Position numbers and translations under genes: made by a program
Shown: in pieces, positions 53,518 through 61,002 of the stretch
Numbering within the stretch: the first letter of the stretch is position 1
Layout of the letters: every line of letters begins with the position of its first letter
NCBI RefSeq assembly: GCF_005048855.1
Contig: NZ_SUME01000003.1
Span: 434,001-498,000 of the forward strand
Source of the DNA: Sphingobacterium olei
GTDB lineage: Bacteria > Bacteroidota > Bacteroidia > Sphingobacteriales > Sphingobacteriaceae
Direction of reading: 5' to 3'
Length of the DNA: 64,000 nt
Notes under the pieces: generated by a model
Told to the model about the DNA's origin: nothing
Seen by the model: the letters and a program-made list of their open reading frames with translations, nothing else
The model's database searches: none

Positions 53518-55227
53518 ATGCATAAAATAACTAAAAGTTATACATTACGCCTCCTGTTAACGTGTTTGTATTGTGGGGTATTTTTAACGGTTACAGTGGG
53601 TCAAGAGCAAACTAAACCGTATAAAAATCAACTTAATGAAGTTGAGAATAAATTAAGGGTTGGAGATTTTGGTGGCGCTATTCAAGATTTAGATCAAATT
53701 ACTTTACAGTATCCTGACGCTGCTGAAGTGTACTATGCTAAAGCATTATTGTATGGTCAAACCCAGAATTTTGATTTAGCCGTAGATAATGCAAAACTGG
53801 CTTACGACAATGAGCCTACTTTAGTGTATGCTAATTTTTTACTAGAACTGTATAAAACGAATGACGACATGCCAGCAGCAATCGAATTGTTGAGGAGCCT
53901 TCGTAACAAAAATCCAGACGATTCCACTATTTCCAGAGAGCTTATTATGACCTTGCACAATGCAGGACAATCGCAGGATGCCTTGACGGTATACGACCAG
54001 CTGACCGCGAATGCTCCGTCTTCGGATACGCTGGACGTAATAAAAGCTGAAATATTGGTCGACCTAAAAAGAAATGAAGAAGCAAAGCAACTTTTAAACC
54101 GATGGAGCGGTAAATCCAAAATAAGACAGGTATATAGTACACTAGGCTTTATCTATTTACAGGAGAAAAATCCGAAGCAAGCTATTACTATTATTCATAA
54201 GGGAATTGATGAATCCAAAGATCCTGTTTTATATTTGGACTTGGCGGATGCACAAAAAGCGTCAAAAAAGGATAAATTAGCCTTTGATGCGCTGGTACTT
54301 GCGTTTAAATCAGATAGAGTGGATTTTTTGGATAAACATCGGGTATTACTTACATTGATGTCGCCAAAGAACCCTGAATTTTCGTTGGATCAAATACAAC
54401 TGTTGGCAAATGAGTTGGTATTGCGACATCCCCGTATAGCGGATAGTCATGTATTAAAAGGGGAGATCCTGTGGCGAAGAGGGAATACGCAGGAAGCACG
54501 TTCGTTGTTTTTGACCGCAGTAGGCATTAATCCGAAGCACATTGACGCTTGGCGCATGCTCATCAATACTGATCTAGGATTAAATGAGGCTGATATCGCT
54601 GTACAGCATGGTATGGAAGCTTTAAATGTTAATCCCGGTAATGCCATGCTGATGTATTTCACTGGGCTTGCCTATATGGTAAAAGAGGATTTTGATAGTT
54701 CACGTAAGATGTTGGAATTTGCTTTGGACAATAGTCTGAACGACAATACTTACCTGCAATCTATTATTTACGCATCATTAGGTGATCTATACCATCAACT
54801 GAAAATGGAAGCTGCATCTGATGTTGCTTATGAAGAGGCTATTCGGTTGGACAGTACAAATGTCTCGGCTATGAATAATTTTGCCTACTATTTGTCGTTA
54901 AGGAAGAAGGATTTGGACAAAGCTGCTAAATATTCGAAGCTGTCAAACGAGATAGAACCCAATTCTTCGACTTTTCAGGACACCTATGCTTGGGTACTGT
55001 TTCAACAAGGGAATTACAAGGATGCTTTGCTGTGGATCGAGAAAGCAATGAAATCTCAAAATCCTTCGGCTGTTCTTTATGAACATTACGGGGATATATT
55101 AAGTAAGGTCGGAAATATAAAAGAAGCCGTAAAACAGTGGGAAAAAGCATTAACACTAGCTGCCGATACAGGAATGGACAGTGACAAAGTAAAACTAAAA
55201 ATTAGAGAAAAAAGATATGTGGAATAA
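53518..55227 (+). CDS. Secreted/periplasmic TPR-repeat protein
   Basis: The 569-residue protein starts with a signal peptide (cleavage near VTVGQ, about residue 29) and is then almost wholly tetratricopeptide repeats, about a dozen (for example VENKLRVGDFGGAIQDLDQI, AEVYYAKALLYGQTQNFDLA, MLMYFTGLAYMVKEDFDSSR, PSAVLYEHYGDILSKVGNIKEA). It probably organises envelope proteins. The next gene begins inside its last 11 bases, so the two are coupled. Confidence 0.85.
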   Translation: MHKITKSYTLRLLLTCLYCGVFLTVTVGQEQTKPYKNQLNEVENKLRVGDFGGAIQDLDQITLQYPDAAEVYYAKALLYGQTQNFDLAVDNAKLAYDNEPTLVYANFLLELYKTNDDMPAAIELLRSLRNKNPDDSTISRELIMTLHNAGQSQDALTVYDQLTANAPSSDTLDVIKAEILVDLKRNEEAKQLLNRWSGKSKIRQVYSTLGFIYLQEKNPKQAITIIHKGIDESKDPVLYLDLADAQKASKKDKLAFDALVLAFKSDRVDFLDKHRVLLTLMSPKNPEFSLDQIQLLANELVLRHPRIADSHVLKGEILWRRGNTQEARSLFLTAVGINPKHIDAWRMLINTDLGLNEADIAVQHGMEALNVNPGNAMLMYFTGLAYMVKEDFDSSRKMLEFALDNSLNDNTYLQSIIYASLGDLYHQLKMEAASDVAYEEAIRLDSTNVSAMNNFAYYLSLRKKDLDKAAKYSKLSNEIEPNSSTFQDTYAWVLFQQGNYKDALLWIEKAMKSQNPSAVLYEHYGDILSKVGNIKEAVKQWEKALTLAADTGMDSDKVKLKIREKRYVE

Positions 55228-55984
55228 ATGGGTGACCGGATTTTTGTGTCTTACGCTTGTGTTCGCTTGTGGCACGAAGAAAAAGATAGCTAAAGTTGAC
55301 GGGAGTGGAGTGGAAACGAAACCAGTTCCAAACAGTAATTATTCGCTGAATAATTTGGATTTTCATACGTTTTCTGGAAAAGCCAAGACTAAAGTGGCAT
55401 TCGGAGATTCCAATCATGATGTTACTTTGAATATTCGGATTCAGCGCGATAGAGCAATTTGGATCGCTGTAACGGCTTTATTGGGCATCGAGGTTGCCCG
55501 TGTAATGATCACGCCCGATAGCGTGAAGATATTGAATAAGTTGCCAGGGGAATATATCGTTAAGCCTTTTAGCTATATATATCGATATACGACAGAAGGG
55601 GTAACCTTCTCCACGCTTCAGGATTTGCTGTTGGCAAATGTTTCGGTACCGTTGTTGAAAACAGAAAATTTAACCGTCGCGAGCAGCGAAGACGAGGTAC
55701 AGCTCATCGGTATTAAGGACAATCTTGCTTTTCACTACAGCCTGAACCAAAATGATAGGCCCAAAGTCTTTCGGTTAAATACAGTCGGAGGCAACGAGAA
55801 TCTTGAGGCAGTCTATGGACGGTTCGTGTCGACAGCGGGTTACGAGTTTCCTCAGGCCCAACAGCTGAGATTAAATGCGCAGACGATAAAAGTAGAAGCA
55901 TTATTAGAATATAATAAAGTAGAATTTAATCAATCTATTGAGACTCCATTTACTGCGCCTGCACGATATAAAGTAATAAATTAA
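55217..55984 (+). CDS. DUF4292 lipoprotein
   Basis: The 255-residue protein has a lipoprotein signal (GFLCLTLVFAC, lipid Cys18). The rest matches the DUF4292 fold type, which resembles LolB/LolA-like beta-barrel lipid carriers: FHTFSGKAKTKVAF, IRIQRDRAIWIAVTALLGIEVARVMIT, seen in part, and LPGEYIVKPFSYI. A role in lipoprotein or lipid handling at the outer membrane is plausible but unproved. It overlaps the TPR gene by 11 bases and precedes the EnvC-like gene. Confidence 0.82.
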   Translation: MWNKWVTGFLCLTLVFACGTKKKIAKVDGSGVETKPVPNSNYSLNNLDFHTFSGKAKTKVAFGDSNHDVTLNIRIQRDRAIWIAVTALLGIEVARVMITPDSVKILNKLPGEYIVKPFSYIYRYTTEGVTFSTLQDLLLANVSVPLLKTENLTVASSEDEVQLIGIKDNLAFHYSLNQNDRPKVFRLNTVGGNENLEAVYGRFVSTAGYEFPQAQQLRLNAQTIKVEALLEYNKVEFNQSIETPFTAPARYKVIN

Positions 55985-56081
55985 CATAAAAGCTGTTAAA
56001 TCGGTAGTTTTATTAGGCAGGAAAGGTAGATATGATTATTTTTGGAAGTTTGAAGAACTCGAATAAAGAAATTGCTCCTTC

Positions 56082-57347
56082 ATGGATTTGAAAAAAATAC
56101 TGTTTAGTATAGTCATTGTATTTATTTGCGGAAACGTAGCCTTTGCTCAAAGTTCCGCAGAATTGAAAAAGCAGCGTGAAAAAATTGACGCAGAGATCGC
56201 GCAATTGAATCAGATTTTGCGTGAGAAAACACAAGAAAAGATCCTTTCACAACGTGAGGTAAATGCTTTGAGTAAACAGTTAAACCTTCGGGAAGATAAG
56301 ATTAGTACCATTAATAGTGAACTGCGTCTTATCAATAACCAGATATCTTCTAATACCAACGCGATAAACGGATTAAAAGCAGAGCTGGAGAAGATGCGAC
56401 GAGATTACGAAAAAATGGTCATGTTTGCCTTTCGTAATAAGAACGCTTATAATAAAATGATGTTCATTTTTGCTTCTAGGGATTTTAATCAAGCTTTCAA
56501 GCGTGTAAAGTATCTGCAACAATTTAGTGATGCACGAAAAGTCAAAGCAGCAGAAATTGAAGGGACCCAGAAGCAAATAGAATTAAAGATTGCACAATTA
56601 GAGCGAGATAGGAAAACGCAAAATGCACTTCTTGCCGAGCAACGGGTGGAGCGCGACAAGATTGCGAAGGATCGCTCCGCTCATGCTAGTGAGTTAAATC
56701 AACTTGCTAGAGAAGAACGTTCTTACAAAGGTCAATTGACAAAAAAACAACAAGAAAAGAAACGTATTGATGCGGCAATCAAATCGGCTATCGCACGTGA
56801 AATAGCGGAAGAAAGACGGAAAGCAGAGGCTGCACGAATAAAAGCCGCTGAGGAAGAAGCGAAGCGTACTGGAAAAACAGTAGCAGAGGTCGAGAAGACT
56901 ACACCCAAAAAAACGGATAGTGAAATATTGAGATCTACACCAGAGGCCGCGAAGTTATCCGCTGACTTTCAGTCGAATAGGGGGCGCCTTCCTTGGCCGG
57001 TATCTCAAGGTAATGTGGTTAAAGAATTTGGTCGTACTTCGGTCAATGGTGTGGTGACCGATAATCCGGATATTGCGATACGCACAGCTTCCAATGCGCC
57101 GGTAAAAGCTGTATTCGAAGGTGAGGTGGTACAAGTGATTGGCGAGTATGTTGTTATCAAACACGGCGAGTATTTTACTTCTTATTCTAATCTAAGAAGC
57201 GTATCGGTTCGAAGAGGGCAGAAAGTGAGTCGAGGACAGCAGATTGGTGTGGCTGGCGATGATCCAGATGAAGGTTATCCGGTAGTTTATTTTGGCGTAT
57301 TCCAAGGAACAAGAGAATTGAACCCTTCTGGATGGATAGCTCGTTAA
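56082..57347 (+). CDS. EnvC-like murein hydrolase activator with degenerate LytM domain
   Basis: The 421-residue protein has a signal peptide (cleavage near FAQ, about residue 22), a long coiled coil (about 25-260; KKQREKIDAEIAQLNQILREK and similar heptads) and a C-terminal LytM/M23 domain (about 300-415). The zinc ligands are not in place: NPDIAIRT replaces the first His motif, SYSNLRS stands where YAH is expected and YPVVYFGVF where HLHFEL is expected. It therefore probably activates amidases at division rather than cutting itself, like EnvC. Confidence 0.87.
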   Translation: MDLKKILFSIVIVFICGNVAFAQSSAELKKQREKIDAEIAQLNQILREKTQEKILSQREVNALSKQLNLREDKISTINSELRLINNQISSNTNAINGLKAELEKMRRDYEKMVMFAFRNKNAYNKMMFIFASRDFNQAFKRVKYLQQFSDARKVKAAEIEGTQKQIELKIAQLERDRKTQNALLAEQRVERDKIAKDRSAHASELNQLAREERSYKGQLTKKQQEKKRIDAAIKSAIAREIAEERRKAEAARIKAAEEEAKRTGKTVAEVEKTTPKKTDSEILRSTPEAAKLSADFQSNRGRLPWPVSQGNVVKEFGRTSVNGVVTDNPDIAIRTASNAPVKAVFEGEVVQVIGEYVVIKHGEYFTSYSNLRSVSVRRGQKVSRGQQIGVAGDDPDEGYPVVYFGVFQGTRELNPSGWIAR

Positions 57348-57348
57348 A

Positions 57349-57381
57349 ATTGTAATTTATAGAAATTAGTAGTTATATTTG
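57349..57381 (+). promoter_or_regulatory. Promoter of tatA
   Basis: ATTG (57349-57352), a 21-base spacer and TATATTTG (57374-57381) fit the Bacteroidota consensus and lie 38 bases before the ATG. Confidence 0.65.
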
Positions 57382-57419
57382 TGAAAAGACTCATGCTATG
57401 TGAGCTAGAAAATTAAGAT

Positions 57420-57632
57420 ATGTACACATCAGGATTATTATTATTTGGATTGGGCGCACAAGAGATCGTCATTATTCTTGTTATCGTACTTCTATTATTT
57501 GGAGGTAAAAAGATACCGGAATTGATGCGTGGATTAGGGCGTGGAGTTAAGGAGTTCAAGGACGGGCAAAAAGACGATGACACCGCTAATACAGATGCAC
57601 GAGATACCAATGAAAAAACTAACAATCAATAA
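57420..57632 (+). CDS. tatA: Twin-arginine translocase subunit TatA/E
   Basis: TatA forms the protein-conducting part of the Tat export pathway. The 70-residue protein has one membrane helix (about 8-27; [24 protein letters not shown]), shown here in part as [20 protein letters not shown], followed by an amphipathic helix [14 protein letters not shown] and an acidic tail. No tatC is next to it. It stands between the EnvC-like and transglycosylase genes. Confidence 0.93.
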   Translation: MYTSGLLLFGLGAQEIVIILVIVLLLFGGKKIPELMRGLGRGVKEFKDGQKDDDTANTDARDTNEKTNNQ

Positions 57633-57653
57633 AATATAGTATTGATCGTTTGA

Positions 57654-57690
57654 GAGTTTCATTAAGCTAAAACCTTAATGAAACTCTTTT
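57654..57690 (+). terminator. Terminator after tatA
   Basis: A perfect 13-base-pair stem (57654-57666 with 57674-57686) is followed by TTTTA. Confidence 0.9.
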
Positions 57691-57803
57691 ATTTTTTCTG
57701 GCCTTGTGTGTTCAAAGGCTAGAAAGAACCTTTATGGTATTTTCATAGTTGTTGATTTTAATACGAAGAGGATATCAGAAGATTTTAACTTAATACTGAA
57801 AGT

Positions 57804-59246
57804 ATGATAAAATGCAGTGTGCTGTTTTCCTTCAGTTTGGGGATTTCCTGTTTGCAGGTTGTAGCTCAAGAGATCTCCCTCGAGGATCATAAAGCCGGAA
57901 TACAAAATTCCATGATTGAATTTATTGACGTGCGTCAGCAACAGATTTTTTCTCAACTGGATTCTATCCGAGAATTTATAGATCCGAATACAGGGAATGG
58001 CTCAGAGGATGCTGGGATTCTCAAACGTTTAAACGGAACTGTCAAAATCATTCCTTTGGATTATAATTCACAGGTGAGATCTCTTATCGATAAATATACA
58101 TCAAAAAATTATCGTCCATATATGAATAATTTGTTGGGATTAAGTAAACACTTTTTTCCAATTTATGAACAAGTATTTGATGAAATGGGATTACCCGAAG
58201 AGATAAAGTATCTTTCGGTTGTCGAGTCTTCATTAGATCCACATTTAATATCCCGATCTGGTGCGGTCGGGCCTTGGCAATTTATGTACGCCACGGCTAA
58301 ATCTTACAACTTGGATATGGATAACTATGTGGATGAACGTAAAGATTTGTATGTATCTAGCTATGCGGTGACACAATATCTTAAAGAGGCTCACGATCAA
58401 TTTGGAGATTGGTTGTTGGCACTGGCCTCTTACAATTGTGGACGAGGATGTGTAGCACGGGCGATTCAACGCTCCGGTATGGCCGTACCAAGTTTTTGGG
58501 AGCTTTCGCCTTACCTTCCACAGGAAACACAGAATTATATACCCAAGTATATCGCCATGACATATGTGCTCAGTAATGCCGATCATTATGGATTGGTGCC
58601 AACAGAAACCGATTTGGATCTGGAAAGTAAAGTTTTGATGGTCGATAAGCTGGTCGACTTGACCCATGTAGCATCAGCGCTGAATATGCCATTGGAGCAG
58701 GTGAAAAAATTTAATCCTTCTTATAAAAGAGGGGTTGTAAATGGAACGACTGAAAAACCCAAAAGACTTCTTTTGCCCATTACTGAAAATACCAATGACA
58801 GCTTGCTGTATCTGGCATTGAATGCGCCATCTTCCTTACCGTCCCCCGTTATTAATGATCACGGTGATTACAGCCTGGCTAATGTAGGCGAAAAAAGATA
58901 TAAAGTAAAACGGGGCGAATCGTTGGCTGTTGTTTCGAAAAAATTTGGTGTTTCTATTCAGAATTTACGGGCATGGAACGGGCTGTCTATAAAGACCTCC
59001 ATCTCTGGCAGAACACTGATTGTCCAAAAACCGGTTAATTCGACATTGGCTAAAAATGTAAAAACAGCGACTTCTTCTTCTAAAACTGCTGCGACTACTA
59101 TTGTCTATACCGTAAAAAAGGGGGATTCATTGGATAGAATAGCTAATCAATATAAAGGTATAACCGTATCCAAGCTCAAGGCTGACAATAACTTAAAAAG
59201 TTCACTTATTCAGCCTGGAATGAAATTGAAAATCAAGAGAGGCTAA
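57804..59246 (+). CDS. MltD-like lytic transglycosylase with two LysM domains
   Basis: This 480-residue cell-wall enzyme has a signal peptide, an SLT catalytic domain (about 120-260) with the catalytic Glu141 in SVVESSLDP and the GAVGPWQFM and ALASYNCG motifs, and two LysM peptidoglycan-binding domains (about 365-409 and 434-479). It cuts glycan strands forming 1,6-anhydro ends. It stands with TPR, DUF4292 and EnvC-like genes in a cell-envelope group. Confidence 0.93.
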   Translation: MIKCSVLFSFSLGISCLQVVAQEISLEDHKAGIQNSMIEFIDVRQQQIFSQLDSIREFIDPNTGNGSEDAGILKRLNGTVKIIPLDYNSQVRSLIDKYTSKNYRPYMNNLLGLSKHFFPIYEQVFDEMGLPEEIKYLSVVESSLDPHLISRSGAVGPWQFMYATAKSYNLDMDNYVDERKDLYVSSYAVTQYLKEAHDQFGDWLLALASYNCGRGCVARAIQRSGMAVPSFWELSPYLPQETQNYIPKYIAMTYVLSNADHYGLVPTETDLDLESKVLMVDKLVDLTHVASALNMPLEQVKKFNPSYKRGVVNGTTEKPKRLLLPITENTNDSLLYLALNAPSSLPSPVINDHGDYSLANVGEKRYKVKRGESLAVVSKKFGVSIQNLRAWNGLSIKTSISGRTLIVQKPVNSTLAKNVKTATSSSKTAATTIVYTVKKGDSLDRIANQYKGITVSKLKADNNLKSSLIQPGMKLKIKRG

Positions 59247-59262
59247 AAGAAGAAAATGTAGT

Positions 59263-59784
59263 TTAGGAAAGCCAAGCTGCATCTTCTTCTTTATCAAACT
59301 CTTCCAATACGACTTCCACATGCTCTTTTAATATCGTGGATAGTTTAGTGCCGTAATAATCGCTGAATATCGGGAATATATGGTGACTTCTGTCAATTAA
59401 AACTGCTGTACGCATCTTTTTTAGGGGCACATTGATGAATACTCCAAGTGCGTAGGCTAATGTTCGGCCACTATTCAATACGTCATCTACAATAATCACT
59501 ACACTATTTTTAGCAATATCTACCGGAGTATCGGTGTCCGCTTCTAAATTGCGTTTGTTTTTTTCAATAGTGACTTTAATAAGCTGAATCTCTTTTTCAG
59601 GTGCGATTTCCAAAAGAATGTTTTGAAGCCTTTGGGCAAAGACATATCCCCTGTCTGCAATCCCTACTAAAACAATAGCTTTTTCTTCAAAGTTGTCTTC
59701 CAAAATTTGATAGGCAATGCGTCTTGATTTTTGCTTAATCTGTTCCTTGTTTAGTATTAATGTTTTTTTAGTCGACATATCCAT
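59263..59784 (-). CDS. PyrR-like phosphoribosyltransferase
   Basis: The 173-residue protein has the PRPP-binding motif VIIVDDVLNSGRTLAYA (96-112) and the surrounding PRTase type I pattern. PyrR proteins are uracil phosphoribosyltransferases and, in some phyla, RNA-binding regulators of the pyr genes; no pyr genes are near. Two in-frame ATG codons (59784 and 59778) are possible. It has its own upstream terminator and is transcribed alone. Confidence 0.87.
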   Translation of the reverse strand: MDMSTKKTLILNKEQIKQKSRRIAYQILEDNFEEKAIVLVGIADRGYVFAQRLQNILLEIAPEKEIQLIKVTIEKNKRNLEADTDTPVDIAKNSVVIIVDDVLNSGRTLAYALGVFINVPLKKMRTAVLIDRSHHIFPIFSDYYGTKLSTILKEHVEVVLEEFDKEEDAAWLS

Positions 59785-59864
59785 TTCTTATCCATGTAAA
59801 TTTAGATAAAATGCTTTGTATTGACAAACGTAAGGATCAAGCAATCTGAATTTAACCAAATAAA

Positions 59865-59897
59865 AAAAGTCCGAATGTGCACCACATTCGGACTTTT
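59865..59897. terminator. Bidirectional terminator
   Basis: A perfect 15-base-pair stem (59865-59879 with 59883-59897) has A/T runs on both sides. Its main role is to end the NlpC/P60 gene on the minus strand. Confidence 0.9.
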
Positions 59898-59920
59898 GCA
59901 ATCTAAATTAAAGTATAAGA

Positions 59921-60505
59921 TTAGTTTAGATTATTATCGTTATTTGTATTGATGTCGGCCGTCATGATGCGATCTTCGTCATCTGTCTTCGGACGTCCGC
60001 CATTGTAATAATAACGGCTCCAATAAGGCTCATTCAGGTTGCTTACCATTACACCTTTGCTTGAAGAAGCATGTGCAAATTTATCATCGCCCAAATAAAC
60101 ACCTACATGTGTAATACTCCGACTTCTAATTTTAAAGAAAACTAAATCACCAGCTTGCAAATCATTTTTACGTATAGGAGTTACATTTGCATATTGGTTG
60201 CGGCTGTTGTAGCCTATTGTTGTATTGAAAACATTCTCGTAAAGGGCAAGGGAGAACTTTGAACAATCGATGCCTCTTTTTGAATCACCTCCTAATCGGT
60301 ACGGAGTACCTAGCCATTCATAGACAAATTGATAAAGTTTGGTATTGGTAGTTGCTGAAACCGCAACTCCCATAATTTGAGAGAAGTATTCTTTTGCTAA
60401 GTTATCTGGGTCAGATGTACTTTTGTTTTTGTTTGTTGTTTGTGCTTGCGACACTAGACATAAGCCTATGAAGAGCATTCCTGCTACTAGTTTCTTTGTT
60501 TTCAT
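59921..60505 (-). CDS. NlpC/P60-family peptidoglycan endopeptidase
   Basis: The 194-residue protein has a signal peptide (cleavage near SQAQ, residue 22) and a C40 papain-like domain with the catalytic Cys81 in GIDCSKFSLALY, His133 in ITHVGVYLGD and the third ligand His145 in KFAHASS. It probably cuts the D-Glu to diamino-acid bond of stem peptides. It is alone on its strand, facing the thr leader region. Confidence 0.91.
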   Translation of the reverse strand: MKTKKLVAGMLFIGLCLVSQAQTTNKNKSTSDPDNLAKEYFSQIMGVAVSATTNTKLYQFVYEWLGTPYRLGGDSKRGIDCSKFSLALYENVFNTTIGYNSRNQYANVTPIRKNDLQAGDLVFFKIRSRSITHVGVYLGDDKFAHASSSKGVMVSNLNEPYWSRYYYNGGRPKTDDEDRIMTADINTNNDNNLN

Positions 60506-60774
60506 TTAATCGCTATAATTTTTACAACTCAATGCGTTGGTGTATTATATTTTATACATCAACTGTAGCGAAGATACTACATCTCTTTATACTACGCAAC
60601 TAATTTGATCTCTTTTTAACATACTTTTAACACTTTTAACATTTTAAAAGGTTGATTAACAGTACAAAACCTGATTGCTATAATTGTCTTTTTTTATTTT
60701 ATCCAGCACGTAAATAATTCTTTTGACTGCTATATATTACAGAATTGATAAAATTGTATTTTTTTTAAAAAATG
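60506..60774. other. AT-rich gap between NlpC/P60 and thr promoter
   Basis: No coding frame, repeat or RNA fold stands out between the hydrolase start and the thr promoter. The sequence is strongly AT-rich. Confidence 0.5.
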
Positions 60775-60807
60775 TTTGTCTTTATGAAAACAAATGTCTT
60801 ATCTTTA
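60775..60807 (+). promoter_or_regulatory. Promoter of the threonine operon leader
   Basis: TTTG (60775-60778), a 21-base spacer and TATCTTTA (60800-60807) fit the Bacteroidota consensus except for the last base. Transcription would begin about 60813, 15 bases before the leader-peptide ATG. Confidence 0.75.
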
Positions 60808-60827
60808 TAGAAATTTTATAGATACAT

Positions 60828-60893
60828 ATGCGATTTAACACGATTATTTCAACATTTATTATTACCACCGGCTATAATTTTCGGAGGAGGTAA
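60828..60893 (+). CDS. Threonine/isoleucine-rich leader peptide (attenuator)
   Basis: A 21-codon frame runs from ATG 60828 to TAA 60891. Residues 5-14 read TIISTFIITT, that is four Thr and four Ile in ten codons, and the last three sense codons are all Arg (60882-60890). This is the hallmark of a ribosome-stalling leader upstream of threonine genes, as in E. coli thrL. It is too short for ordinary gene finders. It lies between a good promoter and the terminator/antiterminator of thrA. Confidence 0.85.
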   Translation: MRFNTIISTFIITTGYNFRRR

Positions 60894-60962
60894 ATCTGTT
60901 GTTCTAAAAAGTGTACAGTAAATATTAGAAAGACCTTCCTCCATTCGGGAAGGTCTTTTTTT
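60883..60962 (+). terminator. thr attenuator: terminator and competing antiterminator
   Basis: The terminator stem is 60929-60940 with 60947-60958, followed by TTTTTT. Its 5' arm overlaps 60935-60942, which can instead pair over eight contiguous bases (one G.U) with GGAGGAGG (60883-60890) at the end of the leader frame. A ribosome stalled on the Thr/Ile codons leaves GGAGGAGG free for the antiterminator. A ribosome at the stop codon covers it and lets the terminator form. Confidence 0.85.
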
Positions 60963-61002
60963 GGTTTATATAGAAAAAACAAACTAAACATAATATATTA
61001 TA

